In this document: positions 51,913 to 53,500 of the stretch, in pieces
Numbering within the stretch: position 1 is the first letter of the stretch
Layout: each line of letters begins with the position of its first letter
Source: an uncultured Pseudorhodobacter sp.
GTDB lineage: Bacteria; Pseudomonadota; Alphaproteobacteria; Rhodobacterales; Rhodobacteraceae
NCBI GenBank assembly: GCA_913062925.1
Contig: CAJXWJ010000019.1
Coordinates: 1-53,500 of the forward strand
DNA length: 53,500 bases
Direction of reading: 5' to 3'
Translations under genes and position numbers: made by a program
Notes under the pieces: model-generated
The model's database searches: none
Told to the model about the DNA's origin: nothing
Seen by the model: only the letters and a program-made list of their open reading frames with translations

Positions 51913-53370
51913 ATGTTTAAGAAGATCCTGATCGCAAATCGCGGCGAAATCGCCTGCCGTGTGATCAAATCGGCGCAAAAGATGGGCATCAAAACGGTGG
52001 CCGTTTATTCCGACGCCGACCGCAACGCGCTGCATGTCAAAATGGCGGATGAGGCGATCTACATCGGCGCATCGCCCGCCGCACAATCCTATATCGTGAT
52101 CGACAAGATCATGGCGGCGATCAAGGCCTCTGGCGCCGAAGCCGTGCATCCGGGTTATGGGTTCTTGTCGGAAAACATGAACTTTGCCGCGGCGCTTGAA
52201 GCCGCAGGCGTGGTCTTTATCGGCCCGCCTTCGCCCGCGATTGAAGCGATGGGCGATAAGATCACCTCGAAAAAACTGGCGCAAGAGGCCGGCGTTTCCA
52301 CCGTGCCCGGCCATATGGGCTTGATTGACGACGCCGAACATGCGGTCACAATCGCGGGGCAAATCGGCTATCCGGTGATGATCAAGGCCAGCGCAGGCGG
52401 CGGCGGCAAGGGCATGCGGATTGCGTGGAATGACGCCGAGGCCCGCGAAGGCTTTCAATCGTCCAAAAACGAGGCCGCGGCAAGTTTTGGCGACGACCGC
52501 ATCTTTATCGAGAAATTCGTCACCCAGCCGCGCCACATCGAAATTCAGGTACTGGGCGATAAACACGGCAATATCGTCTATCTGCACGAGCGCGAATGCT
52601 CGATCCAGCGCCGCAATCAAAAGGTGATCGAAGAGGCGCCCTCGCCCTTCCTTGACGAGGCCACCCGCCGCGCGATGGGCGAACAGGCCTGCGCGCTGGC
52701 CCGCGCGGTGGGCTATACCTCGGCGGGCACGGTGGAATTCATCGTTGATGGCAGCCGCAACTTCTATTTCCTTGAAATGAACACCCGCTTGCAGGTTGAA
52801 CATCCGGTGACCGAACTGATCACCGGTGTCGATCTGGTCGAACAGATGATCCGCGTGGCCTACGGCGAGGCTTTGCCCTTCCGTCAGGAAGATCTGAAAA
52901 TCAACGGCTGGGCGATGGAAAGCCGGCTTTATGCCGAAGACCCCTACCGCAACTTTCTGCCCTCGATTGGCCGTCTGACCCGCTATCGCCCGCCGGTCGA
53001 AGGCCCAACGCCCACAGGCGGCATCGTGCGCAATGACACCGGCGTGTTCGAGGGCGGCGAGATTTCGATGTTCTACGACCCGATGATTGCCAAGCTTTGC
53101 ACCTGGGGCCCCACCCGCCAAGCCGCCATCGAAGAGATGCGGACAGCGCTTGATACCTTTGAAGTCGAAGGCATCGGCCACAACCTGCCGTTTGTGGGCG
53201 CTGTGATGGAGCATCCGCGCTTTGTCTCGGGCAATATCACCACCGCCTTTATCGCCGAGGAATATCCCGAAGGCTTCCAAGGCGCTGTGCTGGATCAGGC
53301 CACGCTGACCCGTGTGGCGGCGGCGGCGGCGGCGATGAACCGCGCCTCATCCGCATTTCGGTGCTTTTAA
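51913..53370 (+). CDS. pccA: Propionyl-CoA carboxylase biotin-carboxylase (alpha) subunit, 3'-truncated
   Basis: The 485-residue open frame is the biotin carboxylase half of Pcc[21 protein letters not shown], the ATP-binding [29 protein letters not shown] with metal ligands, and the C-terminal region to [19 protein letters not shown]. Normal PccA is about 660-680 residues, ending in a carrier domain with biotinyl lysine. Here it continues AAAAMNR then SSAFRCF-stop, where the DNA becomes AT-rich, so the transferase-binding and biotin-carrier domains are lost. An insertion is likely; the rest may lie beyond the window. The GCG repeat before it (53309-53333) is in frame. Confidence 0.9.
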   Translation: MFKKILIANRGEIACRVIKSAQKMGIKTVAVYSDADRNALHVKMADEAIYIGASPAAQSYIVIDKIMAAIKASGAEAVHPGYGFLSENMNFAAALEAAGVVFIGPPSPAIEAMGDKITSKKLAQEAGVSTVPGHMGLIDDAEHAVTIAGQIGYPVMIKASAGGGGKGMRIAWNDAEAREGFQSSKNEAAASFGDDRIFIEKFVTQPRHIEIQVLGDKHGNIVYLHERECSIQRRNQKVIEEAPSPFLDEATRRAMGEQACALARAVGYTSAGTVEFIVDGSRNFYFLEMNTRLQVEHPVTELITGVDLVEQMIRVAYGEALPFRQEDLKINGWAMESRLYAEDPYRNFLPSIGRLTRYRPPVEGPTPTGGIVRNDTGVFEGGEISMFYDPMIAKLCTWGPTRQAAIEEMRTALDTFEVEGIGHNLPFVGAVMEHPRFVSGNITTAFIAEEYPEGFQGAVLDQATLTRVAAAAAAMNRASSAFRCF

Positions 53371-53500
53371 ACATTTTGAATGAGTCCAAAAGTAGTTTAG
53401 GACTCATTTTGCTAATTTGATCTTCAGCAATCATGCACGACTTCTAGAAAAATAGTTCAGTGTCAAGGGCCGTCTCACTATGCTAAAATAGGGAGCGGAC
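53346..53500. mobile_element. AT-rich sequence with long inverted repeat, probable end of an inserted mobile element
   Basis: From about 53346 the sequence changes from the local 60%+ GC to about 39% (54 of 140 G/C from 53361). An inverted repeat AATGAGTCC (53379-53387) / GGACTCATT (53400-53408) with three more paired bases inside and a GTAG loop lies at the boundary, followed by TTTT. No transposase is read in the 155 bp seen. The element family is not identified; the abrupt composition change inside pccA is the evidence. Confidence 0.5.

Noticed and set aside
51270-51920. 216-codon plus-strand frame over the lipoprotein gene
   Set aside because: It runs through two terminators and is out of frame with the lipoprotein, which has a lipobox.
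53309-53333. GCG trinucleotide run in pccA as a cause of truncation
   Set aside because: Slippage in threes keeps the frame, and the frame stays open past it to 53370; the composition break after it explains the truncation better.
1-53500. CRISPR arrays, tRNA or rRNA genes
   Set aside because: No regularly spaced repeats, tRNA-like cloverleaf ends or rRNA-like stretches were seen by eye.

Overview
The window looks like chromosomal DNA of an alphaproteobacterium of the order Rhodobacterales (Rhodobacter/Paracoccus-like). The signs are high GC with strong G/C third-position bias, the hisD - UPF0262 - low-molecular-weight phosphatase cluster, pleD beside a DUF3572 gene, a PccR/pccB/pccA propionate locus with TTTGCAAA boxes, and an H-NOX plus diguanylate cyclase pair. 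I see no rRNA, tRNA or CRISPR array. Gene density is very high, with many 1-29 bp overlaps, including convergent genes that overlap at their stop codons. All functions are inferred from protein sequence read by eye; no database search was run.

Layout: 1-1605, the 3' part of an acyl-CoA synthetase gene and a crotonase gene. 1633-4216 (minus), a sulfur-anion cluster of two half-size YeeE/YedE proteins and a SulP transporter. 4316-13015 (minus), a nine-gene uronate operon (uxaC, TRAP dctPQM, kdgF, kduI, kduD, uxuB, uxuA), diverging from a GntR regulator and a 2-keto-3-deoxygluconate kinase (13103-14698). Together these take up glucuronate-type and 4,5-unsaturated uronates and lead them to KDPG. 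14766-19556, tpm and a ynjBCD-ynjF transport/phospholipid operon. 19673-22178, cytochrome bd (cydAB) plus an unlisted 31-residue CydX-like peptide. 22385-27279, a Do-type periplasmic protease, a YbhN-like flippase homologue and an OmpR/EnvZ-type two-component system.

27276-32473 (minus) holds metG, a GlxA-type regulator, hisD, UPF0262 and a phosphatase. 32639-37448 holds an aldo/keto reductase, two lipoproteins, an XRE regulator divergent from a desaturase, a NUDIX hydrolase and a DUF983 protein. 37623-39724 is an EF-hand protein, an ECF sigma factor, a small membrane protein and a periplasmic metal-sensor-like protein, a plausible envelope-stress circuit. 39721-45582 holds pleD, DUF3572, a HAD phosphatase, a non-pyrrolysine MttB homologue, then a CtrA-type box in front of an H-NOX gene and its H-NOXA-GGDEF partner.

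45579-53500 is the propionyl-CoA carboxylase region: pccR with two TTTGCAAA boxes, an MFS exporter, pccB, several small genes and pccA. PccA stops after the biotin carboxylase part, where the DNA turns into AT-rich sequence with a long inverted repeat. The biotin carrier end is therefore missing from this window, probably because a mobile element inserted there.
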